Below, piece by piece: positions 34,901-47,579 of a stretch of DNA of 64,000 nt. The translations under genes were made by a program, and so were the position numbers. The stretch comes from Gaeumannomyces sp. JS-464 (taxonomy: Eukaryota > Ascomycota > Sordariomycetes > Magnaporthales > Magnaporthaceae). The stretch spans positions 2,914,001 through 2,978,000 of the forward strand of contig NGZR01000003.1 of assembly GCA_002197995.1 (NCBI GenBank). The letters run 5' to 3'. Below the pieces are notes generated by a model. It ran no database searches. It had not been told where the DNA came from and saw only the letters and a program-made list of their open reading frames with translations. How positions within the stretch are numbered: position 1 is the first letter of the stretch; every line of letters begins with the position of its first letter.

Positions 34901-35500
34901 GGGGGCGAGCGTTAAAAGCATGTGGTTTAAAAAAAGCAGCATTCGGTAACGGCAATTTATTACGGTATCGTGGTAGTTTAAAAATTTACGGCCGATAATA
35001 ACATTTTGCTTTATATTAAAAACCAGCATAAGCTGTTTGGGGATGCTTCGGCTTTAAATCCGTAAATAGGAAAGCAACGCCACGTTTACTAATTAAACTT
35101 CCTCGTTTTAATATCCTTTTACGGTTTAAGGTTCGAAATCGACGATTATGCGGCTTTTAAAATTCCTCCGCATTTTTTTCGCAAATCGCAAGCTAACGAA
35201 AATATAACCGTTCGTTTTAATGTTAATTAACGCAATGGCAAAAAAGGAAAGTCCATTTTGTAAAATTAAGTAATTTATCGTTATTAAATTGCCATTTAGG
35301 TATTTAAAAAGAAAGTTAAATGGTATTTTCCCGTTTAAGCCAAATGCCGATATATATGTTTTTAAAATGAAGTTTAATTGCTTTAAAGTTAAGCGTTTTC
35401 CGAACCGCTTTCGGTTTTTCCGGCTTTAAACGTTTTATAGTTCGATTGGTATTATTAGCATTTGCTAACGATTTTGTTAAAACACGCTTTTCGGTTTTAT
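31921..35500 (-). pseudogene. Gypsy B pol: reverse transcriptase, RNase H, integrase
   Basis: Reading the minus strand downward: reverse transcriptase around 33,400-34,250, with the catalytic box YIND at 33,688-33,699 in place of YIDD; RNase H around 32,900-33,190, with HPIAFFSKTITPAEYNYEAY; then the integrase zinc region at 32,489-32,806, with ATGHLGRNKTKRL; and the catalytic core down to the LINE-1 target. Stops at former Gln and Trp codons are scattered throughout. Confidence 0.8.
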
Positions 35501-37315
35501 GTAATAATTTTAAAAGGACAAGTTTTAAAAATGTATCCCAGCTTTTTGCAAGTAAAACAGCAACCTTTTTAAATAAACTTTTTTATTTTTTCAAAGGAAA
35601 GTCGGGTTAAAAACGGAGTTGTAAATGGCTTATTTAGCAAGCCGGTCGCCAGGAATCGCGGGCGGCCGTTACCGCTTTTTTTCGTACCGGTATTCGTGCC
35701 GGCTTTAAATTTTTAGCTCGATTTATTAGTTTTGCTTTTACCGGAAAGCCACTTTTTAAACGGTACGCGAAAACTTATCGAAATCGATAGTGCTGTTAAA
35801 GTAAGCCATAGTTATTTAAATTTTTATGCCGGAAAAAAGTCGCTCGTAAAACTCTCTTTTTTAATTTCCCTTAGCCACCCGGCGGCACTTTCCGGCAAAG
35901 CGAACAAAATTGCGTTTAAAAACGTTAAAATCCTCGCTTAGCTTTATAGCGAGTTTTTTCCATTCCGCGTAAACGCGCTCCTCCGTGTTCGGGTCGTAAT
36001 GCTTTTGCTAAAAGTGCGTTATTAAGCGGAAGTAGCTATTAATGCAGTTAAAATGGTCAGCCCGGAAATACGGCTGCAAAACTTTGGCAGCCGTGCTTCC
36101 CAATCGAAATTTAACGTAAAAAAACTTTTTATCGTCGGTTTGGAACATATAAACGTTTACCGCTATTTTTTCTTTAATACGCTAATGTTAAATTTCAAAT
36201 TTAATATCGTTTTTATTTGCTTTAGCATAATACACCGGGGGGTTTTTTATACGAGGTTTGGAGCCCGTTAGGGTTGCAAAAACATAGGACATAACTGTTT
36301 CCGGGGTTCCGCTTTTTGTATTAAATCGGAAGTTAATTCCGGAAGCCGCGCTTAAAACGGGGGCCTTTTTAATCCGCTTTTTAAACTGCTTGTTTTAAAT
36401 GCCGAAGTTCGCAACCGCTGCTTAAAGGCCGGTAATAATATCGAAATCCTGTTTAGCTTAGTCGAGCAGCTGCTAAATAACGTTCGAATTAGTGGTTCCC
36501 GTTATTTGCTTCGAAACTTTGCCTAGCTTTTGGGTTTACTATTAAAATGCTCCCACATTTTTATTTATTCCTTCGCATTTGAAATATAGCGAACGGAGCT
36601 AAGTTTAAATAGCGGCCAGCAAAAGGTTTCGCAATTTAACCTTATCGAAAATAGCCATTAGGTGTGTTTTAAAAAAAGTAGCGAAAGTGCTAAAATCGCA
36701 AACGCCGTTTGGGTCCGGCGTGATTCGCTGTCCGGCTTCGAAAAGCATTTGGAAATGGAAAGCAAAGGACTTCCTGCCACCCTTTGTAAAGTGGATTGCC
36801 GACTTTTCGACTTAATCCCTAATTTTTTGGTCGTGGTCGTCGAAAGTTATTACGTAGCAAGTTTAATCCATTTTTGCCGCGATATAAGCCTTATTGCTTT
36901 TTTACGTTATATTTTCGGCGTCGTTTATATCGCTTTAAAGGCCTTTTTTAAAGGTTTTAATGCGGGCGGCCCTTATGTTAATGTGGGAATAACTCCGGCC
37001 GGTAAAAATAAAGCTACGGCGATCGCCGCCTAAGGCGTTCCGGGTCGACGTCCCGAGTTTTTTAAAGTTAAACTGCACCGTTTTGCGGGCCGTTTTTTTA
37101 TTCGTCGCGCGCTTTTCCGGAATAAGCGCTATTTTTGCTATGCGTGTGGTAACGCTTTTTTTTTATTCCTTATTTTGCAAATGCAAGTCCTTTCCGGGTT
37201 CGGTTTGGACTGGTGCTGCGTCGGGTAAACGCGTTTGGTTTTTTTTGGGTTTTGGTCGGTAAGGGATATTTTAAATGCCTTTTTAGGCAATAAGGAATTA
37301 AGGTTAAGCTTTAAA
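35501..37315 (-). pseudogene. Gypsy B gag with zinc knuckle
   Basis: The minus strand holds a degraded gag reading. At 35,518-35,559 the knuckle is CFTCKKLGYIFKTC, in which the expected His is Tyr, a C-to-T change. The plus-strand frame at 36,662-37,033 is a shadow. The 5' LTR follows on the right. Confidence 0.65.
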
Positions 37316-37538
37316 TTATCACGATTGCCGTTAGGAAAAAAGGCTGGCTGCAATATACCTTAAATTTAAAGCTATTTAAAGCTAAGGAATAGGAAAGAAA
37401 AAGTGGTGCGAAGCACCGGGATTAATTGGCAGGGTTTTCCGTGCGGCCAATTGGTGCACGGGCCAATGGCCACCACGTGACCCCCGTGCTTTGGCCTTAA
37501 TAGGGTGGAAGCCCGCGAAAGCCCGCCACGTTATAACA
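37316..37538 (-). repeat. Gypsy B 5' LTR
   Basis: 223 bp, matching the LTR at 24,674-24,895 almost base for base in the segment around 37,400-37,500, and followed by the target copy AAATG. Confidence 0.9.
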
Positions 37539-40122
37539 AAATGCAAAAGCTATTTTAAGTTTTACGAACAGCAATTCGTAAGCGAGGAATAAAAAGTCGT
37601 TTATATTATTACTAAATTAAACGGCAAAGTAAAAAAAAGGTTTTTAATTAACTTAAAATAATTACTTTAAAAAATATAAAAATAATTAAAAAAATTATTA
37701 AAATTTTTTCGCTAGCTTTAAAACTTTCGGAAAAAAAGTCGGAAAAGTGTTTAAAATAATTAACGAAACCCGAATCGCCGAAAAAGATTTGCTAGCTTTT
37801 AAATAGCGAAAAAACCGCAGCTAAATACGCCGCGAATTTTTAACGAATTAGCATTAAGCTCGATTAAAACGACGCTATGTTAATATTATACTTTTATAAC
37901 GGATTACGCGAAAACGTAAAAGATAAACTCGTTAAAGCAAATCGCTTAAAGTTTTTTTACGAATTACGTTCGAAACATAATTCGTATTAGCGATAAATTG
38001 TACAAATAATAATAGGAAAAAAAAGGATATGGTTTTAAAAATGCGATGTAAAATAATAAAACTAACTAAAAAAAGCTACATAGCAATTTATTACGGTTTA
38101 CGAAACGCATTTAAACTTTATAAACTTTAATGTAAAAGCCGTTTACTAATAATAAAAGTAGCAAAAAAAGCAAAAGTAAAACCTGAAAAACGGGAATTGT
38201 TTTAAATGCGGCTAAACTAGCTATAAAAAATTAACTGCTTTTAATAAAATAATAACCGTTAAATAGCGAACGTTTAAGGAACGTAAAAAAGCCTAATATA
38301 AAAAAAATTATGCTTTAAAATAGCATTTAGCTAAACGTGCTATTACGACGAGCTGCATGTTATATACTAATTTAATAAAAAAGTTACCGGATAGTACTTT
38401 TAAAAACCACGAAATATTACTATGCTTAAAGTTATTAAAATTAAATGCGATAGTAAAGGAAAATGGCGGATCGTTTTCGGGCTTAAAAATTCGGAAAAAA
38501 AACGATGCCGCTTTTTATCGAACTTAATAAAAAGCAATTTTAATAAGCAGTTTAAAAAAAGGAAAAGCCTAAAAAAAGCTTTTAAATTAAATACACCTTT
38601 TTCGAAAGTTGAAAAACCCCGATATTAACGCGAAAGCAAATTAAAATAATTAAAACCTTAAAACGATCGAGTTTTAAAAACGCGTAAAAAGTTTAAATAA
38701 CGCGGTTTTTATACTTATAATTCGCGAAAACTGGAAAAATTAGCGTGTTTTTACGCCATTTAACGTATTTAAGTGTTTTTAAAACGTTAAAATTTTAAAA
38801 CACCTAAATGGCCCGTTATGCTACGCCATTTTAGCGGACGGAAATAATAGCTAACTTTTATCGTGGTTTAGCAATTAGTAAAAAGCTAAATATGCTAGTT
38901 ATAAGTTTAACGACGTAAACGAGTTAAAATAAACTGCGTTAAACTTTAAAAACCATTTTAGCATCGATATAAAACATTTTAAACATTTGCATTTTTTTTA
39001 AGCAAAATATATTTACGGAAAGTGCAAATTTCATTTACAATTTAAATTTAAATACGATTTTTTTACAAAAATTAGGAAAAAAGCCAAAAGTTAAACCCCG
39101 TTAAACATTTTAATTACTACGGTGGGAATTAATTTAAATCGGCAAATTTACCGCAGTTTTTAAACTAAACGAACGTTATTAAATGCTATACGTTATTAGA
39201 ACGTTTAATTAAAAGAAATGCGAAATTGTAAAATGCAAAAAAATATAGCATAAAAAGCGGAAGCTTAGCATTAGGAGATTACGCAAACGTACGTACCGTT
39301 CGATTCGGATAAAAAAACAAACGTGCGGTACTCGTTTTTTTTACTAAAAAATTAAAAAAAAACCACTTAAACGGAAAGCACGAAATGGAAAAAAGAAAAA
39401 ACCGATAAAAACCTTCGCAATTGCAAAATCGAATTAATTATACAACTTATTAACATTTTAAATAAAATATTAAAAAAAGGTTAAAATAATAATTAATTGC
39501 GAAATATAAAACGATTACGTATCGCTATAAACGGTTAAATGGTATAAAATTCTTATAAAACGAAAATATTAACCGTATTAACTAAAAACGATTAAAAAAA
39601 TACCCGTCGTTTATAATAAAAATAAATTGATTAAAAAATACAACTAATAACATTACGCACCCGAAAAAAAAAAACGTTATTATTATATTAAATAAGTTAA
39701 ATATAAAAAAAGGAAATGTAATTTTCGAAATCTTTGGGTTTAAAAAAAAAATTTACAAATAAATTAAACTACCGGCTAAATTTAATAAAAAAAGCTATAA
39801 ATAATTAAAACGGTTTACTAGTTACAAACTTTAAACCGTAAACATAAAAAGCAAAAAAAAAGGTTATAACGGTAATAAAACTTAGCAATTTACTTTTGCA
39901 TTTAGCATTAACAAATACACCATTATCCAAAATAAAAAGCAATTAAAATAACCTAATTAACATTAAAAAACGGCTTGCGAATATTTCAAAAAAATATTAT
40001 AAATACGAAAAATTGTTCCGAAAAAACCGAAAAACGGTGCTTCCTAAATATAAACCGTTCGATTTAAAAATTAAACTTAAATTAAAAACGCAACTTAAAT
40101 ACTAAAAGTTGTACTAGCTTAG
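37539..40122 (+). mobile_element. Family A internal region, sense: gag, protease, start of reverse transcriptase
   Basis: It resumes the family A copy that starts at 22,013. A zinc-knuckle remnant (CFKCG) lies near 38,194. Near 39,965-40,110 the plus strand encodes the linker before reverse transcriptase (KYKPFDLKIKLKLKTQLKY). The reading then meets an antisense LTR at 40,123. About 110 codons between here and the YLDD box are missing. This point is the left inversion breakpoint. Confidence 0.7.
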
Positions 40123-40551
40123 TATTACAATTAAAGGTTTACTTTTAAAATAAAGCACTTCGAAAGTGAAAAAGATAGTATCGCTAGTGCTAGTAAACGG
40201 AAAATCACGTAACTTAAAAGGATAATTTAATTACTTACTTTAAAAAATGCTTAAAAGCTAACGTAAGTTAATTAATGCTGAAGTTTTAATTAAAACTATT
40301 TAAAACAGTAAAAAACCCATTTTTTATATACATACTGCCTTTTTTTTAGTAGTTTTTAAATTTATAGCTTTATCCCCGGCTTATTATAAATTTACGGATC
40401 TTTTTTAAATTTGTAGCTTTGTTTTTTAGCTATTACAAATTTATAAATCCCTTTTAAAACACGTAACTCCACGTGTTTTAATGCGGGGTAAAAGCATTAT
40501 TTAAACCCTTTTTTATTTTGCTGTTTTAAAGTTTGCATGCTAATCGTAACA
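40123..40551 (-). repeat. Family A LTR, antisense
   Basis: The plus-strand reading starts TATTACAATTAAAGG (RIP form of TGTTACAATTAGG) and ends ATCGTAACA (429 bp). The inverse of a polypurine tract follows (TTAGGTTTCCCTTTTT). It is the 3' LTR of a minus-strand copy. Confidence 0.85.
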
Positions 40552-41931
40552 TTAGGTTTCCCTTTTTAAGTTAAATTTTTTTAGCCATATTTTATTACCC
40601 CGCTTTTTATTAGTGGTAAGTACTTTCCTTTTTTACCGTTTCCCATTTTCTTTTATTTTAACAAAATGTTTAATCGGGTGCGAAAACGTTTTTTTGCAAA
40701 AAAAACGTTTTAACGTAAAAAACTGCTTGCGCAAATCGTTTTTTTTACTATCGAAATGCTTTTTTGCTTTTTTTATTACGAAGTTTTAAAGCGTAAGCGG
40801 TGTAAAAAATTTTTTTAAAACCTTTTCCAATACGTAAAATGCTTTAATTGGAACTATTTAAATTGCGACATTTTAAGTTTTTCGCTTAAGCAGTTTCGTT
40901 TTATCGGTTTTTAAAACCAGCAAATAAAAGCGGAAATTAAAGCGATAAAAAAAGCGCCGCGTTTTAAATAATAAACTTAAACGTTTGCGAAAATAAAATA
41001 AAAATAGTTTAAAAAAAAATGCGTGCAATCCGTCGTAATATTAACGTTATAAAGGAATTAAAACGTGTTAAGCGGGAAAAGGCTAACCGGGAGGCCTATT
41101 AAGCTGCTTTGCAATTTAAGCCATTCGTAGCTTTTACCGCTTCCTTCGATTGGCAAACGTTCGAGGTTAATCCTAACTTGGACCTGCTTCTTTTTTTAAC
41201 CGTAGTAAATTATAGCTTTTTTAACAACTTTTTTAAATCGTATAGCGTAATGGTAGCGCGTTTTACCCAATTAACCGGAAATTTTAAGTTCGACTTTTAA
41301 TACGACCGTTATTAAAAATCCGATTATTAACGCGTCGGCGATCGGGTTTTTAGCTACTTTTGCTTTTGTTAACTTTTTTATAAATGCTTTTGCCGGTATT
41401 CCGCTAGTATTTCCTAGCAGTTTACAAGGTTAGTTTTTTTTCCCACGTATTTTCTTTGTAGCTATACTTTTTTTACTTAATTAAGTATTTTTAGGCTTGC
41501 TTTTCGGCTTATAATTTAAAAAATTTTCGATTTCGTATTTTTATTTTGCGTTAATTTCTATTAACTCGTCGCTTTTAAAGCTTTATAGCGCTAATTTAAA
41601 TAGGGAAATATAAAAAACCGGGTAGGATTTTATGGTTAACGGTAGTCGAAGTTTATAATTTACGTTCGAAACCTTTTTTAGTATTTTAAACGGTTTTAAT
41701 TTTTTATAATTTAACTTGTCGCTTAGTCGTTTTGTTTAAATATTTCGTCGAAAAAGATACACGCTTTTTTTTTTAAAAAAAAACCGGTTTTTCGATTTTT
41801 TTATTTGTTTAAATAGCTATACGGTGTCGTAGCTTTTTTAGCTTTGTTTAAAAGTGTTTATGCAATTTAGTAAACTTTGTTATTTGTATTTCCAATGCTA
41901 AAGCATGTTTTTTTACTTTAAGTTTTTTATA
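40552..41931 (-). mobile_element. Family A 3' region, antisense, cut by pogo copy 3
   Basis: After the LTR come the opposite-strand accessory ORF (plus strand, about 40,700-41,300, RIP-degraded), then the chromodomain (about 41,430-41,640) and the integrase end on the minus strand. The fragment stops at a TA at 41,930-41,931. Confidence 0.75.
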
Positions 41932-43789
41932 ACGTGGTTTACAAGCAAGTGCTACACATAAGCGAGTGTTACACCCACACCCGACTTCCGGTTAATCGAC
42001 GCGCATGCCAACCCAATAACGCTAAAAATCCATTTAAACTACTTAAAACTGTATACATCGGACGTTTTTATTTCCTTTTAGCAAATGCGCGTATTATGTC
42101 CGGTTTTGCCGCAAGTGTTACATCGCCGACGAGTTATCGTCGCCTTTTTTTTTAACTTTTATAATCGCGCATTTTTTGCTATAACTGCCTATTTAGCTTT
42201 TTTTAATTTAAAGCATTTCGTACCTTTTCGATAATATATAACCCTTTTTATCGGACACGCGTTTTTTAGCCTTCCGGCGTTTGTTTAGTGTTTCGTTCGC
42301 CTTTCGTAGTTTAAAGCACTTTTTTTCCAAAAGGTTAACCCGATGTATAATTGCTTTAGCTTTTTTCGTTAATTGGTTTACAACCGATAATATAAGTAAT
42401 GGAAAGCTATTCCGGTAATTGGAAATCCGATTTTTAATATGTTCGGATTGCGAAGTTGCGTTTTTAACTGTTTAGGGCGTTTTAAAAGTCCAAAGTTCGG
42501 CGTTGCTTAAAAGCTTTTTCGAAGGAATTAAAGTTCGTAACTTTACATCCAGCTTTTTTAAAACCGAATCCGGATTAAAAGGAGCAAAACCAGCCTTTCG
42601 GAAAAAATTTTAAATATTTCTTTCGGTTATAAAATTAAAAAATGCCGTTTTAAACGCCGAAAGGAATTCGATTTTAATTACGTGGTTAACGTATAACTTT
42701 ATTAAGTTTTTAACTTATCGACCGTATGCTTTTTTTAACGGGTTAAAACATTTAATATTAAACGGTTAAAAGATGTAAAACGAATGCGGAGGTATGTAAA
42801 GCGTAATAATGTTATATTTTTAGCAGTAAAGCTCGAAATTCGTCGAATAGTAACTTTTTAGCCGTTTAGCATTAACAAACGATGGGACTTTTTTTTATAA
42901 GCTATAATATGTTTATTAAAATGTTAAATCCATTTTAAACCGAGCTCGTTCGTAATTTACCCGTTAACATTCGTTAAAATAACCTAATCGCGTGGAAAGT
43001 CGATTTTCGAATACCAATTAGCTAAATAGTACTGCTTTTTAACGATAATGAAAAAAAGGATCGCTTAATCGCAATAATTAACCTTTTAAATAACCGTAGC
43101 CCATTTTCAATTGCTAAGTTAAACCAGTTTTGCTTTACCACGGCCTTTCGATATTGTAATAATTATAACGGCGGCGATTATGTTTATAAAAAAGCCGGTT
43201 TTGTTAAAATTGTAAATGTTTTTACTTTAAATGTTATATTTGTTTATAATGTTCCGTATAAGGTCGAATTAAGCAAAAACGAGCTTAGGATTTTCGCATT
43301 TGGCTTTTTGGTAATCGTACTTTCGAATTTAACGCGTACTAAGCTTTGCGCGGCGTTTAACGAAATTCGCGACCTAGTTTTTACCGACGGCGCTCGCGTC
43401 GCGTTTGGCAAGCAATCGGTTAGCCATATTTTTAACACTAAAAAGCCGGGGAGGGAATGCTCGCGAATTTAGCTCGAGTATGTATTTAATAAGCGCCTCC
43501 TTTTCGGATTCCGTTAATTTCCGTAATTTGGGCATAATGTCGCGTCGAGCAGGTTGGCCGCGCTTTCGCCGGGCGAAAGTGGAAAAGTCGATTTCGTAAA
43601 TTTTAGCGGCGTTTCGGATATTTAATTATAAATTCGATGCGATCGTTTAAAAGGTTAAAACAATTTTGCGTTTATCGTTTTGGTTTGCCATTGTTTATTG
43701 TGGAAATATTCGTAAATAAAGTTGGATTAACGCGTAAACGCGTTAATTGTAGCACTTGCTTATGTGTGGCACTTGCTTATAAACCACGT
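41932..43789 (-). mobile_element. pogo-type DNA transposon, copy 3 (1,858 bp)
   Basis: Terminal repeats ACGTGGTTTACAAGCAAGTG with TA on each side. The transposase is on the minus strand, with its first codons near 43,600 and the zinc-knuckle part near 42,090-42,150, and is heavily RIP-mutated. The left flank is family A. The right flank (43,790-43,828) is not repeat A, so this copy too may mark a rearranged junction. Confidence 0.88.
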
Positions 43790-43828
43790 TATTATATTTC
43801 CGGTTAATAAAAAGAGAATTTTTCGATA

Positions 43829-44072
43829 AGCCGGAGCCTTTTTTATTAGGCACCCTTGTAGCCCCACGACTTCGAATCGTCGCGCGTATTTTAATTTTAC
43901 GGCATTTTATTAATTTTAATCCGTTTTTTTTCTTTTTGCTGCATTCGAACAATGGGATGCTAAACAAACTATATATAAAGGAAAACGTTAAATGAGCCGT
44001 CGCCGCCGTGCAAGCGAAAGTCCCGATCGCGAAGGCCGCCCGGTTTTATGTAATACCAAAAGCCACTTTACA
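43829..44072 (+). mobile_element. Displaced right end of the Fot1-like element (terminal repeat and transposase start)
   Basis: It begins AGCCGGAGCC after TA at 43,827-43,828 and follows the left end at 16,493 with C-to-T changes through TTAGGCACC. An open stretch starts with ATG at 43,992, runs 27 codons to the gypsy C LTR and opens MSRRRRASESPDREG. Removing gypsy C and one target copy joins it in frame to the minus-strand transposase at 18,073 (KSHF then TTPFEG). Confidence 0.75.
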
Positions 44073-44388
44073 TGTTATAAAAGTGCAATGCAAGCTTAAA
44101 AGGATTAATTTTTTATTATAAAAGCTAATAATTTTTCATAGCTTTAAAAGATGTTTAAAAAGCTAAAATTTGCTAAAGGGATTTATAAGGGACGCAGGGA
44201 TTAAATAGATAGGTTTTTGTGGCCCGTGCTAAAGGTTCGTCCATTTACGCCCCCGCTTTTGGCCCGATTGGTAGCCCTATTTTAACAACTGGCTTTATTG
44301 CTTTAGCGTTTATTCTTTGCAAGCGTTTGGGCTTTTGGGGCCTTTATAAGGCTATTCCCAAATATCCCCTAAACGCTTCCGTGTAACA
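44073..44388 (-). repeat. Gypsy C 3' LTR
   Basis: On the minus strand it starts TGTTACACGGAAGCG and ends TTTTATAACA (316 bp), matching the LTR at 18,079-18,392. A polypurine tract (GGAAAAGGGGGATTG in the sense direction) adjoins it. It carries more RIP changes than its partner. Confidence 0.85.
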
Positions 44389-45724
44389 CAATCCCCCTTT
44401 TCCTAAAGGCTCGTCCCGAAACCCTTTTAGGTTTTTAGGTTAGCCGTGGCTTTTTATATGCTGGGAAGTCCCTGGTCGGCCGTTTTTTTAATTAAAGCTA
44501 TATATAACGGGGGGCACGCGCTTGTTTTTAAGTTTGTTAGGGTATCGCTAATGGAAGGTCGTAACTTTAGCTTTAGCTTTTTCGCCTTCGAAATGCTCCT
44601 AAAGTTTTTATGTTTTATCTCGTTTTTTAAAGTATCTTTCCCACTTTACGCGGTATAACACTTTCTTTTAGGGATTAACTATAAAGTTTTTCACTTTTTC
44701 GACGGTGTACTTTTCTTTTATTGGGGGAGTTTCCCGCAAAACTTGGTTAAAGTTAAGCCGAGCTTAAATGCTAGCGCGGTAAAGCTTTATAAGTAACATA
44801 TGGAAAGCGTTGTGGATTTTCCAAATTTTTAATAGGGTTAAACGAATTGCGAAAGGGGAAATTACCTTCGAAATGCAAAAGGGGCCGAGCATTTTAAAAT
44901 CGAGTTTTTTTGGCAAAGGGACAAGTTTTAACGTGGCGGGCGTTAAGTATAACGAGCTATTTTTCAATTAAAACTAGTAAAAGGCTTCGCTTTTTATTTG
45001 CCTAATGCTTTATTCGTTTTTATGCTTTTTTAAAGTAACTTTTAGCTTTTTAATGCATTTGAGCTATTTAATAGTTATAAAGCTTATTGTTTGGGTTTTT
45101 AATGCGTTTTAGGAATAAAGGTTATTAAAAGTTAAATAATAGCTGTAATTAGCGAAAAAGGGAATAACGGTGGTATTTGCTAAAAAGGTATTATTATAAG
45201 CAAATTTTGCCATAGGAAAAAAATTAACCTAATTGGTTATTTTATAATTAACGAATAAACGAAGGTAAGTTTTTAAGCTTTAATTAAATTTTTCGGTTTA
45301 TTTATTCGTTTAAAAGTAAAAAGCTATATTTATTTTAAGCTTAACTTTAATTAAACGAAGGAAGTTTTTTTTATAAATGCTTAATAAATTTAAAATTTTT
45401 ATTAAAAATAATGTTTAATAGCACGCTATATAATCGCTAATATTTTTTGGGAAATATACGGATAAAGTTATCCGTTTTTTTACTTTTTATTTTAAAAAGT
45501 ACGAAATGTGCCATTTTAATAAATGGGTTTACCATTATTTAAATTAAATATATAATTGTTATTTAAAAAGAAATCTATAATAAAGTTTATAATTATAATT
45601 TTTTAAAGCTAATAATGCAATTTTATAAGTTAAAAGGGTTTAAAAGGTGTATATTTTAAAGCTTTATTTTTTTAGCATTTTAAATAACTTTGCACGTACT
45701 TTCGAACGTTTTTTTTCGATATTA
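44389..45724 (-). mobile_element. Gypsy C integrase (C-terminal two thirds), cut by LINE-2
   Basis: The minus strand from about 45,700 down encodes MAHFVLFKIKSK, a core region, KFAYNNTFLANT, and the C-terminal block, open at 44,764-44,967, with LPKKLDFKMLGPFCISKV. The integrase zinc region continues across LINE-2 at 52,679 and gives NIEKNVRKYVQSYLKCQKNK when joined. Confidence 0.82.
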
Positions 45725-46570
45725 TTATTAGTTATATTATTAGTTATACTACCGTTATGTTTGTAAAAACCTCGGTGCCTTTGCTGTTTTATATACATGT
45801 AAAAACCTTTAAACTCGTCTCCGGGTGCAAACCGCATCCGGCTCGGTGGTTTAAAAATAAAAACCATATTTGCTTTTCGTATACGGTTTTTGTTATATTA
45901 AACAGTAGTACCGTTTGCTTAATTCCTGCGACTGCTTTTAAAAGTTCCATCGCGGAAGCGTCCTTATAATTAATAGTAACAATAGGAAAATGCGCAAAAG
46001 AAAAATTGTAAGGAATGCATATTGCGCTTAAATAGCGCCCCGGTGTCGGGTTTTCTTTTTTATAGTAATATTAGTAATGGTAATGTTAGTTCGGTTAGTT
46101 ACGGCGGCCTAGTTATCCGCGTCCGAGGTTTTTCGGTCCCGCTTCGGTACCTAATCGCGTGGCTGCTTTGTAAGGTTTAAAAGTCGTGGTTAACATCGGG
46201 TAACTCGACGTAATTATATTGTTCGTTTTCGAAAGTAACGTTCCGGTTGCGGATTGTTTCCTCGCTTATAGCGCGCATTCGATTTTCTTATTAGTTCGCC
46301 GTTTTTGTAATTATATTACTTTTGCTTTATTTATATCGTGCTTTCCGGTTGTGCTTTTATTTCCTTTCGGGTGCGGGTTTCCACCGTTTTTTCCCCTTTT
46401 ACCTTTAAAGGTTTTTACCTTTTCTTTTTCGCTTTCTTTTAATTTTTTTGTTATAACTTTTAATTTTTTTTTCCCACTTTTGCTCCTAATTTTCGCGCAT
46501 CCTTCCGCCCGCGCTTTTACACCTGCTTTCCCGCGCTTCGTTCCTTTTCCAGCTCCTGTTTTCCTGCATT

Positions 46571-46915
46571 ATGGCTTTTAAAGATAAAACTTCCCGTTTT
46601 CCTCGCGGCGGCGCGCGCGGTAATACGCGCGGCGGCTATAGCGGCAGCGGTAGTGGTGGCGGCTTTGCGCCTGCTCCTCCTCGTGGCGATCGCGACAAGC
46701 ACCCATTTTCCAGCTTTAACGATAACGACGACTCCGAAGCCGGCGTTGCTCCGAACCCCCGCGTTAAAGCTGTAAGTGCGGTTTTATACCGCTTCGTTCC
46801 CTGTTTTTTTACTAATCTTTTCTTTTTTTTCCTTTAGCTTTACCGTTTATATTACCAAAAGGAGTATAAAACGGCGATCGCTATTTTTCGGGTTACATTT
46901 TTTACGATTCGATAA
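46571..46915 (+). pseudogene. Antisense spliced ORF in the LINE-2 3' region
   Basis: Exon 1 (46,571-46,771, 67 codons) is rich in Gly, Arg and Ser and has no stop despite the AT-rich setting. A GTAAGT...TTTAG intron with a CTAAT branch-like site (46,772-46,837, 66 nt) leads in frame to exon 2, encoding LYRLYYQKEYKTAIAIFR and then a TAA that may be a mutated CAA. It lies downstream of LINE ORF2 on the opposite strand. I do not recognise the product. Confidence 0.5.
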
Positions 46916-47579
46916 TGTATATTTCCCGTATCGTTTTTCTTTTTATCCCGCTTCGTTAACTTTTTAGGCTTGCTTGCAAAATTTGTGTTAATTGCATTTA
47001 GCGTTTCGCTAACGGCATTAATAGTGCCGGCGCCGTTCGGGGATGTTATTATAAAGCTTATATGTTTTTTATTTGCTCCGCTTTTTTCCCTGCTCGGTTT
47101 CGGTCGTATTAACTTTTGTTTTTAGCTTTTCGCGTTTTAACTTGTGTAAAGTGCGTTTTTTACGCGGTGCTTGCGTTTAAATTTGTTGTTTTTTTTCCTC
47201 CTTTTTTTATTGCGTTTTTTTATTGCTAATTTGTCGGTTCCGCTTCGGTAGCCTCCCGCTAGTATTAAAAATTAGGTTTACGGCGTTTTTCGTGCTTATT
47301 AGCTACATTTAGTCCTTTTCCAAAACTGCTGCCGATTTGGAGGATATCGGTTTTTTCCGGTTGCGGCTCGCATATAAAGTGTTAACGTCGGTTTACTTTT
47401 TTTTCCCCTCGTTTTTTGGTAAGGTTTTTCGTTTAACGTTTTATAGTTATTTGTGGTTCGGTTTTTTTCCGGTTCGATAGCGTTCTTTTTTTTCCTTTTT
47501 TTTTGCGCGTTTTTTTTCCACCTTTTTCGTTACTTTAAAATTTATTAGTTTTCCAATTTTAAATATTATACGTGCTGTT

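Larger units (their letters stand above)
24674..37538 (-). mobile_element. Gypsy B: complete chromodomain Ty3/gypsy retrotransposon with LINE-1 inside
   Basis: Both LTRs and the exact 5-bp duplication AAATG (24,669-24,673 and 37,539-37,543) are present, so this is one full insertion. Without LINE-1 it measures about 6.68 kb. On the minus strand the order is LTR, gag with zinc knuckle, reverse transcriptase, RNase H, integrase, chromodomain, polypurine tract (GGGGAGGGGGTAG) and LTR. Every domain shows RIP stops. It is less damaged than family A and gypsy C. Confidence 0.9.

Noticed and set aside
36662..37033. 123-codon plus-strand frame in gypsy B
   Set aside because: It is opposite to the gypsy B gag and has no recognisable feature.
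24353..40122. Gypsy B and family A as one very large element
   Set aside because: Gypsy B has its own LTR pair, polypurine tract and exact AAATG duplication, so it is a separate nested insertion.
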